In this document: positions 27,621 through 35,827 of the stretch, piece by piece | Layout: each line of letters begins with the position of its first letter | Numbering within the stretch: the first letter of the stretch is position 1 | Assembly (NCBI RefSeq): GCF_025147765.1 | Contig: NZ_CP102265.1 | Coordinates: 2,765,001 to 2,829,000 of the forward strand | DNA from: Blautia obeum ATCC 29174 | Lineage (GTDB): Bacteria; Bacillota; Clostridia; Lachnospirales; Lachnospiraceae | Direction of reading: 5' to 3' | Length of the DNA: 64,000 nt | The notes under the pieces: generated by a model | Seen by the model: the letters and a program-made list of their open reading frames with translations, nothing else | Told to the model about the DNA's origin: nothing | The model's database searches: none | Program-made: the position numbers and the translations under genes

Positions 27621-27657
27621 TATATAGACTTTTGTTCTACTTACTTTGATTTTGTTC
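27621..27657 (-). promoter_or_regulatory. Candidate AraC-type direct-repeat operator and -10 for the orphan sugar operon
   Basis: On the minus strand GAACAAAA occurs twice (27657-27650 and 27637-27630), exactly 20 bp apart, followed at once by a TATATA -10 (27626-27621) with no recognisable -35. Two half-sites about two helical turns apart overlapping a missing -35 is the usual layout for an AraC-family activator, here probably the divergent PocR-domain protein. Confidence 0.5.
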
Positions 27658-27673
27658 GCATTTGTGATATGAT
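27645..27673 (+). promoter_or_regulatory. Possible promoter of the PocR-AraC regulator gene
   Basis: TTTGAT (27645-27650), 17-bp spacer, TATGAT (27668-27673), 50 bp before the ATG. It overlaps the distal GAACAAAA half-site, which would allow autoregulation. Confidence 0.4.
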
Positions 27674-27722
27674 TTCCATATGATTTCGAATTAGATATGA
27701 ACATAGAAAGGATTTTCTGAAA

Positions 27723-28571
27723 ATGATATCCAGCTTTGATATTGCCAAATTGCATTCTTTGTTAAAAGACTTTTATCAGCTCACAAAAATCCGCATCACT
27801 GTTTTTGATGACTCTTTTCGTGAACTGACTTCTTATCCGGATGAGATCGCAGATTTCTGTAAGCTGATCCGCCAGACACCCGGCTGTGCCATGAAATGTC
27901 ATCTGTGTGACCGCCATGCCTGTGATATTGCTTCGCGTCGTACTTCTTCTTATACTTATCACTGTCATGCCGGGCTTACAGAGAGTATCATCCCGATCCG
28001 TATGGGAAACATTGTGATCGGTTATCTTCTGTTCGGACATGTTTTTTCGTATACAAGTTATGACGAGGGTTGGAAAGTGATCCGTGAGAGATGTGCAGAT
28101 TATGGAATTTCTTTTGATGAGCTTGAGAAATGCTGCCGGAAGCTTCCAAACCTTTCGGAAGAATATATTGATTCCGCTTCGCATATTATGAAAGCGGTCG
28201 CATCTTATCTTTGTATGGACCGTATGGTTTCGATGCATCAGCAGGAACTTCCAGTACAGATTGATGAATATATTCAGTCACACTACACTGAAAGAATCGA
28301 CGCGGTGTCGATTGCACAGCATTTTCACATTGGAAAAACGAAGATTTATGAAATCGCCCGGCAGAATTATGGAATGGGCATCGCGGAATATATCCGGAAA
28401 CTGCGGATTGACCGGGCAAGACAGCTTCTGGCGGAGCAGACGGATCTGTCACTTGCTGAGATTGCCTATAAGTGTGGTTTCAGTGATTATAATTATTTTA
28501 TCACGGTATTTAAGAAGCTGGTCGGAGTTCCACCGATCGCGTACCGGCAACAGATCGTGAAGGCAGAGTAA
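27723..28571 (+). CDS. AraC-family activator with N-terminal PocR sensory domain
   Basis: A 282-residue regulator. Residues about 6-165 match the PocR domain: LLKDFYQLTKIRITVFD, a cysteine cluster (CAMKCHLCDRHAC near 55-67, then YHCHAGL) and GYLLFGHVF. The C-terminal about 100 residues are an AraC DNA-binding domain (DAVSIAQHFHIGKTKIYEIA and SLAEIAYKCGFSDYNYFITV). In Salmonella, PocR senses 1,2-propanediol, but PocR domains in other bacteria occur with many ligands. It is divergent from the orphan sugar operon and is its likely activator. A weak AAAGGA site precedes the ATG. Confidence 0.88.
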   Translation: MISSFDIAKLHSLLKDFYQLTKIRITVFDDSFRELTSYPDEIADFCKLIRQTPGCAMKCHLCDRHACDIASRRTSSYTYHCHAGLTESIIPIRMGNIVIGYLLFGHVFSYTSYDEGWKVIRERCADYGISFDELEKCCRKLPNLSEEYIDSASHIMKAVASYLCMDRMVSMHQQELPVQIDEYIQSHYTERIDAVSIAQHFHIGKTKIYEIARQNYGMGIAEYIRKLRIDRARQLLAEQTDLSLAEIAYKCGFSDYNYFITVFKKLVGVPPIAYRQQIVKAE

Positions 28572-28622
28572 GGGGAGAGCGGCCTTCGCAACTGCGAGCG
28601 CCCTCCCCTCGCAAAGTTTTTC
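28572..28622 (+). terminator. Intrinsic terminator after the PocR-AraC gene
   Basis: AGGGGAG (28572-28578) pairs with CTCCCCT (28604-28610), extended inward by GCG/CGC across a bulge; a T-run follows at 28618-28622. Confidence 0.7.
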
Positions 28623-28660
28623 AATTGTCAAAATGATTGACGGGTCTAAGGACAGTTCCC

Positions 28661-29662
28661 TTACTTAACAATAAATCCCTCTTCATCCCACAGATCATGC
28701 CAATCCTTTGCACCTTCCCACAGGAATACCTGGCCTTTAACCAGACGGTTTCCTCTTTCCAGTGTTCCAATCTTGGCCATTTCTTCTTCTGTCAACGGAT
28801 CTTCTGTCACACACTTCAGATTACTTACATAATTATGTACAGAGAATGGAATAGAAATCTCACCTCTCTGATGAGCCCATTTCAGAGCGATCAGTGCAGG
28901 ATGAACACCGTGTGCTTTGGCAATTTCCTGCATTTCCGGTGTCTGCATATCCGCAACATCTTCCGGACAGATATCTCTTTCCGGTCTTCTCGGTGAACCA
29001 AGTGGCATATAGCCTACCGGCTGGATATTATGAGCAACAAGATAATCATACTGTTCCTGCTGCTGGAAGCATGGATGAAGTTCCAGTTCACAGGCTGCCG
29101 GTTTGATTTTCATTAAAGGAAGAACCGCTTCCAGTTTCGGGATGGTCATATTGGAAATACCAATATAACGGATTTTTCCTTTTTCTACCAGTTCTTCACA
29201 CTGACGATATGTATCCATGAATTCTTCTACGCTGAATGGTCTGGAATCTGGATTTCTGGAATCTACATCACAGAATGGTGCATGATAGTTCGGGAATGGC
29301 CAGTGAATGAAATACAGATCTACATAATCGCACTGAAGATCCTGAATACTCTTTGTGCAGGCTTCTTCGACCTTTCTGTGCATGTCATTCCATACTTTTG
29401 TCATGATAAAAAGATCTTTTCTTTCTACGACACCTTCATCAAAAGCTGTTTTGAAAACCTCACCTATCTGATGTTCATTTCCGTAGCATGCTGCACAGTC
29501 AAACATACGATATCCGCTGCGGATTGCACCTGCAACTGCTGCCGAAACATCTTCAGCGCTTACTCTGTCAGAACCAAAGGTTCCCATACCCATACATGGA
29601 ACTTCTTCTCCTGACGGAAGTGTTACCTTCGGCACGATTGCCGGATCAATAAATTCTGCCAT
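28661..29662 (-). CDS. Aldo/keto reductase
   Basis: About 333 residues, NADP-dependent TIM-barrel reductase: MGMGTFGSD start, YRMFDCAACYGNEHQIGEVF near 56-75 with catalytic Asp and Tyr, IMTKVWND with Lys, and CDYVDLYFIHWPFP near 110-125 with the His. The start at 29662 (MAEFID) is chosen because AGGAGG lies 9 bases upstream; a further ATG 15 codons earlier lacks one. Last gene of the polyol/ketose cluster, where it may interconvert a polyol and sugar. Confidence 0.88.
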   Translation of the reverse strand: MAEFIDPAIVPKVTLPSGEEVPCMGMGTFGSDRVSAEDVSAAVAGAIRSGYRMFDCAACYGNEHQIGEVFKTAFDEGVVERKDLFIMTKVWNDMHRKVEEACTKSIQDLQCDYVDLYFIHWPFPNYHAPFCDVDSRNPDSRPFSVEEFMDTYRQCEELVEKGKIRYIGISNMTIPKLEAVLPLMKIKPAACELELHPCFQQQEQYDYLVAHNIQPVGYMPLGSPRRPERDICPEDVADMQTPEMQEIAKAHGVHPALIALKWAHQRGEISIPFSVHNYVSNLKCVTEDPLTEEEMAKIGTLERGNRLVKGQVFLWEGAKDWHDLWDEEGFIVK

Positions 29663-29681
29663 TTTTGTTTCCTCCTGGATT

Positions 29682-30617
29682 TTAATTATATAGTTTTTGT
29701 ATAACAATCTGCGGAAGCAGTTTTTCCATATCTTCCATTACAAAAAATCCCGTTTCTTCACGCATTGCCGCAGCGGCTGAGATCGCACTTGCTCTTCTTA
29801 AAGTTTCTTCCAGAGAAAGGCCCTCGCTTAAACCAAGTGCAAATCCAGCGATCATGGAATCACCACATCCTACGGTATTTACTGCATCAATCTTTGGAAC
29901 GATTGCCCGGAAAATTCCCTCTTCACCAACAGCAAGAGAACCATCTGCTCCAAGGGAAACTACTACGATTTCCACTCCGTTTGCATGGATTGTCTTAGCT
30001 GCATCAATGATATCCTGAATATCATCACAGTGTGTGCCCGTCAGCATACGAATCTCATCAATATTTGGTTTTATCAGTGTCGGACATGCTTTGATTCCCA
30101 TTTCAAGCAGTTTGCCACTGGTATCAAGGATCACCGGTTTGCCGGCTTCTTTTACAATTTTGACCAGTCTCTGATATGCAGTTCCATCAAGACCCTTCGG
30201 TACACTTCCGGACATGGAAACAACATCTGCATCCTTAACAAGCTCTGTAAATTTCTTTTCGAATCCCTGGAAATCTTCTTCAGTCAACGTAAATCCCGGT
30301 TCCAGAAATTCTGTCTGGACATGATTCACTTCATCCCAGATATTGATGCAGGATCTGCTTTCCGCATCTACATGATAAAACTCACCTTTGATTCCAAACG
30401 GTTTCAGAGCATCTTCAATATAGTTTCCTGCGTGGCCACCTACAAATCCGGTTGCTACGACTTTCGCACCATAAATAGATGCCGGCTTGGATACATTGAG
30501 ACCTTTGCCTCCGGGAACGTAAGAACATTCCCGGACACGGTTTACTTCGCCTACTTTAAAATCATCGACTACATATCGTTTATCGATTGCAGCATTTAAT
30601 GTTACTGTCAGTATCAT
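29682..30617 (-). CDS. 1-phosphofructokinase family hexose kinase (FruK/LacC type, PfkB fold)
   Basis: A 311-residue PfkB kinase: ILTVTLNAAIDKRYVVDDF start, VPGGKGLNVSKPASIYG near 35 and the catalytic anion-hole motif NTVGCGDSMIAGFALGL near 247-263 with Asp base. Members phosphorylate fructose-1-phosphate or tagatose-6-phosphate to the bisphosphate. The dehydrogenase gene ends 1 bp before its ATG, so they are translationally coupled. Together with the class II aldolase upstream this gives kinase-then-aldolase steps for a ketose phosphate. Confidence 0.88.
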   Translation of the reverse strand: MILTVTLNAAIDKRYVVDDFKVGEVNRVRECSYVPGGKGLNVSKPASIYGAKVVATGFVGGHAGNYIEDALKPFGIKGEFYHVDAESRSCINIWDEVNHVQTEFLEPGFTLTEEDFQGFEKKFTELVKDADVVSMSGSVPKGLDGTAYQRLVKIVKEAGKPVILDTSGKLLEMGIKACPTLIKPNIDEIRMLTGTHCDDIQDIIDAAKTIHANGVEIVVVSLGADGSLAVGEEGIFRAIVPKIDAVNTVGCGDSMIAGFALGLSEGLSLEETLRRASAISAAAAMREETGFFVMEDMEKLLPQIVIQKLYN

Positions 30618-30618
30618 T

Positions 30619-31671
30619 TTATTCTTCCTCGTTTGATAACAGGATCTTACCTTTTACAAGCCCCGGTGTCTTAAATAACTGGAATGCTTCCTGTGCCTGG
30701 CTCATCGGAATCTTCTTATAAATGAAGCCCGGATCAAATTTCAGCTGACCGGTTGCAAAATAATGCGCGGTCAGATCCCATTCACGTCCCGGGAATGGTG
30801 CACTGTAAGACATCCATGAACCTGTCAGTTTGAATTCTTTACGGTTCATATTTTCCCACTGTTTTGGTGTAAAGGTCAGATTCTCATGCGGTGTTCCGAT
30901 GAAGCATACATGAGCTTTGTTTGCAGCCAGTTCAAATGCCATATGCATGGTCGGAACCTGTCCGGCTGTCTCAAATACGAAACCATATCCTTTTCCGCCT
31001 GTAATAGCCATGGCTTTTTCCATATATCCTTCTTCTTTTGTATTGATGACTTCATCTGCACCAAGACGTTTTGCAAGTGCAAGACGTTCATCACTGATAT
31101 CAAATACAACAACTTTTTTGGAACCGAAGATCTTTGTCCACTGCATAGTGAACATTCCGACTGTACCGCCACCAAGGATCGCAACATATTCTCCACCATG
31201 ATAATCATTCTGGAATACCCCATGGATTGCAACTGTTGCAGGTTCAAACATAGCGCCCTGCTCATACGGAACTGTTTTATCAAACGGAACTGCATTCTGC
31301 TCCGGAACTACTACATAATCTGCATTGCTGCCCTGCTGTCTGGAACCAATAAAGCTGTAATGTTTGCAAAGAGAGAAGTTACCCTTCTGACAATCGTCAC
31401 ATTTCATGCACGGAAGAAGTGGAGCACCGGATACACGATCCCCAACTTTAACTTTGGTTACGCCTTCGCCAACTTCTACCACATCACCGGAAAATTCATG
31501 TCCCAGAACAATTGGATAAAAATGAACTCCGTGATTGAGAACACGAGGAATGTCAGAACCACAGATACCAGAGTATCTGACTTTGATTTTTACAGTTCCT
31601 TTGGTTACTTTTGGTTCTTCGACTTCCTGATACTGTACATCTTCATTTGCAACTACTACTGCTGCTTTCAT
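30619..31671 (-). CDS. Zinc-dependent dehydrogenase, galactitol-1-phosphate/sorbitol dehydrogenase-like
   Basis: A 350-residue medium-chain dehydrogenase: catalytic zinc SGICGSDIPR near 33-42 and GHEFSGDVVEVGEG near 57-70, structural zinc cysteines CMKCDDCQKGNFSLC near 92-106, and a nucleotide-binding VAILGGGTVGMFTMQ near 162. Closest by eye to galactitol-1-phosphate 5-dehydrogenase relatives; it would oxidise a polyol or polyol phosphate to a ketose. Its ribosome site lies in the 3' arm of a perfect hairpin (31684-31701), which is unusual. Neighbouring kinase and aldolase genes fit a polyol pathway. Confidence 0.85.
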   Translation of the reverse strand: MKAAVVVANEDVQYQEVEEPKVTKGTVKIKVRYSGICGSDIPRVLNHGVHFYPIVLGHEFSGDVVEVGEGVTKVKVGDRVSGAPLLPCMKCDDCQKGNFSLCKHYSFIGSRQQGSNADYVVVPEQNAVPFDKTVPYEQGAMFEPATVAIHGVFQNDYHGGEYVAILGGGTVGMFTMQWTKIFGSKKVVVFDISDERLALAKRLGADEVINTKEEGYMEKAMAITGGKGYGFVFETAGQVPTMHMAFELAANKAHVCFIGTPHENLTFTPKQWENMNRKEFKLTGSWMSYSAPFPGREWDLTAHYFATGQLKFDPGFIYKKIPMSQAQEAFQLFKTPGLVKGKILLSNEEE

Positions 31672-31683
31672 AATATATATTTT

Positions 31684-31701
31684 CTCCTTTCGTGAAAGGA
31701 G
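31684..31701 (-). promoter_or_regulatory. Perfect hairpin sequestering the ribosome binding site of the dehydrogenase gene
   Basis: Minus strand CTCCTTTC, loop AC, GAAAGGAG: an 8-bp stem whose 3' arm is the Shine-Dalgarno sequence, 12 bases before the ATG at 31671. As drawn, the RBS would be paired until something opens the hairpin. Confidence 0.55.
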
Positions 31702-31762
31702 GGAAAAGCCTTTTCTTTCACTTGAAAGTGGAGGAATCCCACTTGGTAGTGAAATGAATCCC

Positions 31763-31786
31763 GAGGGGGACGAGCGTCGCCCCCTC
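31763..31786. repeat. GC-rich hairpin in the xylB-dehydrogenase gap
   Basis: GAGGGGG (31763-31769) pairs with CCCCCTC (31780-31786); CGA/TCG continue the stem inside around a 3-base loop after a bulged A. There is no T-run on either strand, so it is not a plain terminator. It is markedly GC-richer than its surroundings. Confidence 0.6.
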
Positions 31787-31864
31787 AGACTCCCCCTGCA
31801 TTGGATGAATGTAAGCCATTTTATTCAAGACGGAAGGGAGTGAATAAGGTTGTTCTCTCCTGGT

Positions 31865-31974
31865 TGTTTAAATATGTAAGATGTCCTGTGTGGGGACATT
31901 CTATTGGTGATAGTTTCTCATACTGTTTATATATGTAGGCTGTCCTGTGTGGGGACCTTCTATTGGTGATGAGT
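31865..31974. repeat. Two-copy tandem direct repeat, period 59 bp, in the xylB-dehydrogenase gap
   Basis: Copies at about 31865-31915 and 31924-31974 share TGTTTA, ATATGTA, then GTCCTGTGTGGGGAC and TTCTATTGGTGAT with few changes. Each copy holds a short GTCC/GGAC stem. The 31672-32008 gap (337 bp) has no gene; it holds this repeat, the GC hairpin and the RBS hairpin. Confidence 0.75.
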
Positions 31975-32008
31975 TATCTGTCTCCCAAGACAGACAAATA
32001 TATCATTT

Positions 32009-33523
32009 TTATTTCGCGGTCATCATGTGGGCCAGGGACTTATAGAGTTCAAGGTATGTCTGGTAAGTCTGGTCGTAGATGGCTTTGTTCTCCGGACTCG
32101 GTTCATGACGGCGGGTTTCTTTGACAGTAAGTGAAACTGCCTCATCATAATCCTTATAGAATCCAACTCCTACGCCTGCAAGGATTGCTGCTCCAAGTGT
32201 CGTAGCCGTATCAGATGCCGGAACAACGATCGGTTTACCTGTAATATCGGATTTAATCTGTGTCCAGAGTAAAGAATTCGCAGATCCACCCATGGCTCTC
32301 AGAACTTCTGCCTCCGCTCCGGCTTCCTCTGCAACTTCCAGGTTATGTCTCAGGGAAAGAGCCACTCCTTCCATACAGGCACGCACCATATGTCCCTTGG
32401 TCTTGGCAAAATCCAGGCCGTAGAAAACACCTTTTGCATACGGATTCCAGATTGGTGAGCGCTCTCCGGACATATATGGAAGAAATACCATTCCATCACA
32501 TCCCGGGGCTACTTTTTCTGCGATTTCATTAAGCTGATCCAGTGATGAAGTTCCTGTCTCTTCTTTCATCATACGCTCATAGTCTGCAAATTCATGTTCA
32601 AACCAGCGCATGACTCCACCGCCTCCGGTAGTTCCTCCCTGAAGGAGCCACTTGCCCGGAACAACATGATAACTGAGGATCAACCTTGGATCAGCTTTGT
32701 ACTCATCTGTACAAATGCTCATTCCCCCGGCCTGTCCTCCCTGTTCCTGTGTTTCTCCTGTATGGATCACACCAGCTCCAAGCGTTCCGCATGCAGCATC
32801 AAGTCCACCGGCAACAACCGGTGTTCCCTCGGCAAGTCCACACTCTGCTGCTGCCTTCGCGGTGACAGTGCCTACCACATGATCACAGTCACATATTTCC
32901 GGAAGGAATCCCATCGGAATTCCAAGCTGTTCACACATCTCTTCATCCCAGCATCCTTTTTTCATATCAAAACAATGTAATCCATAACCCTGAGAAACAT
33001 CCTGTGTGATCGCATCTGTCAGTTTAAATGCGATATAACTGTTCGACTGAAGGATCTTATAGATTTTCTCGTAAACTTCCGGCTTATTTTCTCTGTACCA
33101 GATGATCTTTGCTGTAGAATAAGACGGCTGAAGGGAATTTCCTGATATCTTAAAAATCTTATCAGCCCCAACCTTCTGGTTCAGTCTGTCACAAATAGCC
33201 TGTGCTCTGGTATCCATCCAGATCGGAGTATTCGTAAGGACTTTTCCTTCCTGATCTATTGCAATTGCCGACCAGCTCTGTCCGTCAATTCCCACTCCGG
33301 CGATTTCTTCCGGTGCGATTCCGGCTTTCTGTATCGTTTCCTCTGTTGCCTGGCAGACTGCGCTCCACCATTCTTCAGGATTCTGCTCTGCCCATCCCTC
33401 ATGCGGATAATATACCGGATAAGCACCATTTGCTGCTGCAAGGACTCTGCCTTCTCTGTCAAATACAGCAACCTTACAGGCACTTGTTCCGATGTCAATT
33501 CCAAGTAAATATGATTTTTTCAT
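32009..33523 (-). CDS. xylB: Xylulokinase
   Basis: A 504-residue FGGY kinase of the XylB branch: LLGIDIGTSACKVAVFD start, GWAEQNPEEWW near 44, GVGIDGQSWSAIAID near 71-85 (substrate-binding), GGLDAACGTLGAGV near 240, and MGGSANSLLWTQIKSDITG near 413. It converts D-xylulose or a similar ketose to the 5-phosphate. It follows the LacI gene by 73 bp. No xylose isomerase is adjacent, so the ketose may come from polyol oxidation by the dehydrogenase downstream. Start ATG after GGGAGC. Confidence 0.88.
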   Translation of the reverse strand: MKKSYLLGIDIGTSACKVAVFDREGRVLAAANGAYPVYYPHEGWAEQNPEEWWSAVCQATEETIQKAGIAPEEIAGVGIDGQSWSAIAIDQEGKVLTNTPIWMDTRAQAICDRLNQKVGADKIFKISGNSLQPSYSTAKIIWYRENKPEVYEKIYKILQSNSYIAFKLTDAITQDVSQGYGLHCFDMKKGCWDEEMCEQLGIPMGFLPEICDCDHVVGTVTAKAAAECGLAEGTPVVAGGLDAACGTLGAGVIHTGETQEQGGQAGGMSICTDEYKADPRLILSYHVVPGKWLLQGGTTGGGGVMRWFEHEFADYERMMKEETGTSSLDQLNEIAEKVAPGCDGMVFLPYMSGERSPIWNPYAKGVFYGLDFAKTKGHMVRACMEGVALSLRHNLEVAEEAGAEAEVLRAMGGSANSLLWTQIKSDITGKPIVVPASDTATTLGAAILAGVGVGFYKDYDEAVSLTVKETRRHEPSPENKAIYDQTYQTYLELYKSLAHMMTAK

Positions 33524-33596
33524 TTTGCTGCTCCCATTTTCCGAAATATCCGAATTTTCTTCTCTTCAGCTGACACTCCGATCTGTTCTCTCTGTA

Positions 33597-34607
33597 TCAT
33601 TTTAAAGTATTTACAGACTTGCCTTCTATGATTTCTGTCTGCAGTTTTTCTGTAAAAAACTCTTCTGATTCTTTTTTGCCATTTTCCAGATGTTCCAGCA
33701 TGATTCTTGCCACTTCTCTGGCAATTCCATCCGTTGGCTGTGATACGATCGTCAGCTTTGGGTTACATGCCCTCGCAAACTGCAGATTGTCAAAACCAAT
33801 CACAGAAAGCTGTTCCGGTATCTGTATTCCAAGTTCATTTACTCCGATCATGGCCCCCATTGTCATTTCGTAGTTGGTCACAAACACCGCTGTCATATCC
33901 GGATTTTTCTGCACCAGTTCCTCCAGACTCCGTACACCGCCCTGAATCGTATAATCTCCATGACAGATCAGGGACTCTCTGACCGGAATTCCGGCCTTTT
34001 CCAATGCTCTGTAATATCCGGCCATACGTTCCTGTGCAGTAAAAATCCCCTTCGGTCCACCGATGATCCCGATATAGCGATGGCCTCTTTCTATAAACTG
34101 TCGTACTGCATCCTCCGCAGCTTTTTTATTGTCCACCAACACACTGTCACAGGAAATTCCCTGTATCTTACGGTCAATCAGAACGATTGGTTTTCCTGTC
34201 CTCTGAAATTTCTTCAGATGATTTCCTTCTTCATCGACCGGCATATTAATAACCCCGTCAACCCGCCTGCGGATCAGGAACTCTATTGCCTCCCGTTCCA
34301 GTTTCTTATCGGTTCGACAGTCACAGACGATCGTGGCATAGCCATGACTTCGAAGGACATCTTCCATACCCGTTATAATTTCAGCACAGAATGTATTATT
34401 CAACTCTGGAATCACAACACCTATCGTTTTGGTCGCATTCGTCTTCAGCCCCCTGGCAACTTCATTGACTTCATAATGAAGTTCCTCGATGGCTTCTTCA
34501 ATCTTTATTCTGTTTTTCTCTCGGACGTTACCGCCATTAAAATACGAAGAAATCGTAGCCAGACCAAGGCCAGTCCGTCTGGCGATGTCTTTCATTGTTG
34601 CCGCCAT
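33597..34607 (-). CDS. LacI-family transcriptional repressor
   Basis: A 336-residue regulator: helix-turn-helix MKDIARRTGLGLATISSYFN at residues 5-24, hinge helix region EVARGLKTNATKTIGVVIP near 50-70, then a sugar-binding-protein fold (ISVIG-type strand LSVIGFDNLQFARACNP near 262). Second gene of the aldolase-lacI-xylB transcript. A LacI-type palindrome lies just after the -10 of that operon's promoter, so autorepression relieved by a pathway sugar or sugar phosphate is likely. Confidence 0.92.
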   Translation of the reverse strand: MAATMKDIARRTGLGLATISSYFNGGNVREKNRIKIEEAIEELHYEVNEVARGLKTNATKTIGVVIPELNNTFCAEIITGMEDVLRSHGYATIVCDCRTDKKLEREAIEFLIRRRVDGVINMPVDEEGNHLKKFQRTGKPIVLIDRKIQGISCDSVLVDNKKAAEDAVRQFIERGHRYIGIIGGPKGIFTAQERMAGYYRALEKAGIPVRESLICHGDYTIQGGVRSLEELVQKNPDMTAVFVTNYEMTMGAMIGVNELGIQIPEQLSVIGFDNLQFARACNPKLTIVSQPTDGIAREVARIMLEHLENGKKESEEFFTEKLQTEIIEGKSVNTLK

Positions 34608-34676
34608 TATGTCTCACTGCCTTCTGTTTCCACTGATATTTCTGTGTACTGAATCATGGTTCTCATACTTTTTTAT

Positions 34677-35528
34677 TTATTCTGCTTTTCCGTCACATCC
34701 GCAGACTTTCATTCTTGCCATAACCAGTTCCTTCACCGCTGCAATAGCTGTCTTACCATATGCCTTTGGATCAATGGTATCCGGTTTTTCTGCAAGAAGT
34801 TCTTTCACTGCCTTAGAATATGCTGCCCGAAGTTCTGTAGCAAAGTTTACTTTGCAGATACCACGTTTTACACAATCCATAACATCTTCATCGCTGAGTC
34901 CGGATGCGCCATGGAGAACCAGCGGAATGTCTACAACTTCACGAATCTCACTGAGACGTTCTTTGTCGAGAACCGGTGTTCCCACATAGAAACCATGTGC
35001 AGTTCCGATTGCAACTGCAAGAGATGTAACTCCTGTACGCTCTACGAATTCTTTTGCTTCCTGTGGATCTGTGTTGGTGTCTGCCTCTGCTTCCAGATCA
35101 TCTTCTTTACCGCCGACCTTACCAAGTTCTGCTTCGCATGGAATATCAAGTGCTTTTGCTACATCTGCCACACGTTTGGTCTCTGCGATGTTTGCTTCAA
35201 AATCCAGTTTGGATCCATCGATCATAACAGAAGTATATCCTGCATGCATTGCCTGCATAGCAAGCTCAAAGCTGCTGCCATGGTCCAGATGAAGGCATAC
35301 CGGAACAGATGCTTTCTTTGCTTCTGCTGCAACGATTGCCGCATAGGTATCTACGGTACCGTATTTAACTGTAGATGGTGTAGTCTGGATCATAACAGGT
35401 GCTTTGAGTTCTTCTGCTGCCTGGATGATTGCTTTGACCATCTCCATGTTCTCTGCGTTAAATGCACCTACTGCATAACCGCCTTTCTGAGCTTTGGACA
35501 GCATTTCTTTTGATGTAACAAGTGGCAT
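34677..35528 (-). CDS. Class II fructose/tagatose-bisphosphate aldolase
   Basis: 283 residues with all class II hallmarks: VPVCLHLDHGSSFELAMQAM near 76-95 (zinc His and catalytic Asp), IPCEAELGKVGG near 128, GTAHGFYVG near 175 and LVLHGASGLSDEDV near 203. It cleaves a ketose-1,6-bisphosphate to DHAP and glyceraldehyde-3-phosphate. The start at 35528 (MPLVTSKEM) is set by AGGAGG 10 bases upstream; the open frame continues 53 codons further but would run through the promoter. First gene of the LacI-controlled operon. Confidence 0.92.
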   Translation of the reverse strand: MPLVTSKEMLSKAQKGGYAVGAFNAENMEMVKAIIQAAEELKAPVMIQTTPSTVKYGTVDTYAAIVAAEAKKASVPVCLHLDHGSSFELAMQAMHAGYTSVMIDGSKLDFEANIAETKRVADVAKALDIPCEAELGKVGGKEDDLEAEADTNTDPQEAKEFVERTGVTSLAVAIGTAHGFYVGTPVLDKERLSEIREVVDIPLVLHGASGLSDEDVMDCVKRGICKVNFATELRAAYSKAVKELLAEKPDTIDPKAYGKTAIAAVKELVMARMKVCGCDGKAE

Positions 35529-35606
35529 AATGATTTTCCTCCTCATAATATATGTATGATTTTTGTTCTTACTGTTTCTGTAATGCCGGATAACATTTAC
35601 AAAACC

Positions 35607-35657
35607 GAAACGTTTCCGTTTGAGCCAATCATACCTCTGTTCTCTGATTCTGTCAAC
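35607..35657 (-). promoter_or_regulatory. Promoter plus LacI-type operator for the aldolase-lacI-xylB operon
   Basis: Minus strand TTGACA (35657-35652), 18-bp spacer, TATGAT (35633-35628). The palindrome GAAACGTTTC (35607-35616) lies 12 bp downstream of the -10, over the probable start site. Central CG and symmetric A/T arms fit a LacI-family site. Confidence 0.7.
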
Positions 35658-35827
35658 CATAAAATATTCACTTTTCAATTTCTTCAAAACAGTGTAAAAT
35701 ATTCATCTTTTATCGGAAAATATTCTCTTGCAAAGTATCATAAATGCAGGTACATTCTTTATATAGAGGCTGTCTCTGTGCGAGATATGCCATAATTCAG
35801 TAAAAATTTGAACGGAGGCATAAAGAT

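Noticed and set aside
31865..31974. The 59-bp-period repeat considered as a short CRISPR array
   Set aside because: Only two copies, similarity extends over most of the period so there are no unique spacers, and no cas genes are present.
35529..35687. An N-terminal extension of 53 codons on the class II aldolase
   Set aside because: The extension would translate through the promoter and LacI operator; the AGGAGG site sits just before the internal ATG at 35528.
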